NCBI GenBank assembly: GCA_001785175.1
Contig: MFSY01000078.1
Coordinates: 1 to 6,136 of the forward strand
DNA from: Candidatus Muproteobacteria bacterium RIFCSPHIGHO2_01_FULL_65_16
Lineage (GTDB): Bacteria; Pseudomonadota; Gammaproteobacteria; Acidiferrobacterales; Sulfurifustaceae
Length of the DNA stretch: 6,136 nucleotides
Direction: 5' to 3'
This document shows, piece by piece, positions 5,306 to 6,136 of this stretch (position 1 is its first letter; each line of letters starts with the position of its first letter). Both the position numbers and the translations under genes were made by a program. The notes under the pieces were generated by a model. The model was not told where the DNA came from. It made no database searches and worked only from the letters and a program-made list of their open reading frames with translations.

Positions 5306-5953
5306 TCACTCCGCGAGCGGCGCCGTACGCCAGCGCGGAATAAAGGCCGGCGTGCGCGCGGCATACCGCTTGTACTCTTGACCGAACTCGGCCGCCACCT
5401 CGCGCTCCTCGCGCCGCGCCAGGCGCACGTACATGTACGCGAGTACCGGGAACATGGCGAGCGTGAGCAGCGTCGGCCACTGCACCAGGAAACCGAGCAT
5501 GATGAGTACGAACGCCGCATACTGCGGATGGCGTATCCGCGCATACGGTCCGGTGGTGGCGAGCGTGTGCGTGCGCTGCGCGGCGTAGAGCACGCGCCAG
5601 GCCCTCGCAAGCAGAATGAAGCCGCCGCCGATGAAGGCGAAGCTCAGGATGTGAAACGGCCCGAAGTGCGGGTTCGCGCGCCAGCCGAGGAGCATCTCGA
5701 GCAGGTGCCCCGCGTCGTGCGCGAACCAGTCCACGCCCGGGTAACGGCTCTGGAGCCAGCCGGCGAGGAGATAGATCGTGAGCGGAAAGCCGTACATCTC
5801 GGCGAACAGCGCCACGATGAAGGCCGAGAACGCCCCGAACGAGCGCCAGTCGCGCGCGCTCTTCGGCTGCGCAAAGCTGAACGCGAAGATGATGAACACC
5901 AGCGAGTTGACAATCACCAGCGGCCACAGGCCGTAAGCAGGGGTTGCGCTCAT
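5306..5953 (-). CDS. Isoprenylcysteine carboxyl methyltransferase-like integral membrane protein
   Basis: This 215-residue protein has several hydrophobic segments (about 9-28, 40-62, 98-117 and 146-174). The C-terminal third carries the ICMT/phospholipid methyltransferase signature: GPYARIRHPQY (135-145), a hydrophobic hairpin, and then EEREVAAEFGQEYKRY (182-197), where family members bind S-adenosylmethionine and the substrate. In bacteria the substrate of these stand-alone proteins is generally unknown, since protein prenylation as in eukaryotes is absent. Its ATG (5953-5951) overlaps the stop of the DUF2933 gene as ATGA, so the two are translationally coupled, with GGGAGG in the end of that gene as ribosome site. 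Related proteins often occur in metal-resistance clusters. The enzyme class is well supported; the role is not. Confidence 0.88.
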   Translation of the reverse strand: MSATPAYGLWPLVIVNSLVFIIFAFSFAQPKSARDWRSFGAFSAFIVALFAEMYGFPLTIYLLAGWLQSRYPGVDWFAHDAGHLLEMLLGWRANPHFGPFHILSFAFIGGGFILLARAWRVLYAAQRTHTLATTGPYARIRHPQYAAFVLIMLGFLVQWPTLLTLAMFPVLAYMYVRLARREEREVAAEFGQEYKRYAARTPAFIPRWRTAPLAE

Positions 5954-6136
5954 CGGCGCCCCTCCCGGTCGCCGGCGCCATGACCATGACCGCGGTGGCC
6001 GAATAGATGCAGCAGCGGGCAGAGCAGCAGCAACACGTACGGCAGCGCACCGAGCACATGCGCACGATGCTCGGTGAACAGGAAAAATCCGGCGATGGCG
6101 AGGAACCCGAGCAGCGCAAGCCCGGTGCGCGAGCGC
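5950..6136 (-). CDS. DUF2933-family small membrane protein, 5' end missing
   Basis: The reading frame enters at the right edge (first full codon at 6135) and ends with TGA at 5952-5950, giving 61 visible residues; the start lies outside. Two hydrophobic stretches are seen (GLALLGFLAIAGFFLFTEH and VLGALPYVLLLLCPLLHLF), followed by a His-rich tail, HRGHGHG. This arrangement of a FLFTEHRAH link, LPYxLLLLCPLLHLF and a terminal His cluster is what I know for DUF2933 proteins, small inner-membrane proteins common in heavy-metal clusters, function unknown. Typical length is about 75-80 residues, so perhaps 15-20 are missing. The conserved Cys and His in CPLLHLFGH could bind metal. It is coupled to the methyltransferase-like gene by a four-base overlap. 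Confidence 0.85.
   Translation of the reverse strand, partial: RSRTGLALLGFLAIAGFFLFTEHRAHVLGALPYVLLLLCPLLHLFGHRGHGHGAGDREGRR

Noticed and set aside
4119..5381. A 420-codon plus-strand open frame across three minus-strand genes
   Set aside because: It spans gene boundaries and both intergenic hairpins and has no recognisable domain. The minus-strand genes have ribosome sites and family motifs.

Overview
The window looks like a chromosomal metal-handling region from a GC-rich proteobacterium, probably gamma or beta. The reasons are the heavily GC-biased third codon positions, Shine-Dalgarno sites of the GGAGG type, a consensus FNR/ANR box, and a mix of families usual in proteobacterial copper clusters. 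I cannot name the genus. There are no tRNA or rRNA genes, no transposase and no CRISPR array.

Layout. Positions 1-362 hold no large gene. At the left edge there is a Shine-Dalgarno sequence on the minus strand for a gene just outside the window, with a perfect FNR box (84-97) placed correctly to drive it. To the right come nested inverted repeats (126-193) and a 34-codon ORF with a strong ribosome site (265-369). The stop of that ORF overlaps the start of the only sizeable plus-strand gene, an exported Arg/Glu heptad-repeat protein (363-770). A two-way terminator (789-819) closes this gene and also the leftward series that fills the rest of the window.

The leftward (minus-strand) series, in transcription order from the right edge, is: a DUF2933 small membrane protein (partial); an isoprenylcysteine methyltransferase-like membrane protein that overlaps it by ATGA; a very Met-rich exported protein; a DUF2231 membrane protein with a His/Asp tail; a small exported protein of possible YtkA/FixH-like type; a decayed 3' fragment of an outer-membrane beta-barrel gene; the Cu(+)-exporting P1B-ATPase copA with its own promoter-like sequence; and finally a 41-aa single-TM protein that resembles the membrane anchor of a plastocyanin-like protein without its copper domain.

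How the genes may work together. CopA pumps Cu(+) from cytoplasm to periplasm. The Met-rich protein and the small His/Met-containing exported protein are plausible periplasmic copper binders. The DUF2933, DUF2231 and methyltransferase-like proteins are inner-membrane partners of unknown job. No multicopper oxidase, no Cus-type efflux pump and no metal-sensing regulator lies inside the window, so control of the cluster is not visible. Signs of decay (the outer-membrane fragment, the anchor-only ORF) and a repeat-derived insertion with an 11-base C run inside copA suggest a locus that is still being remodelled.
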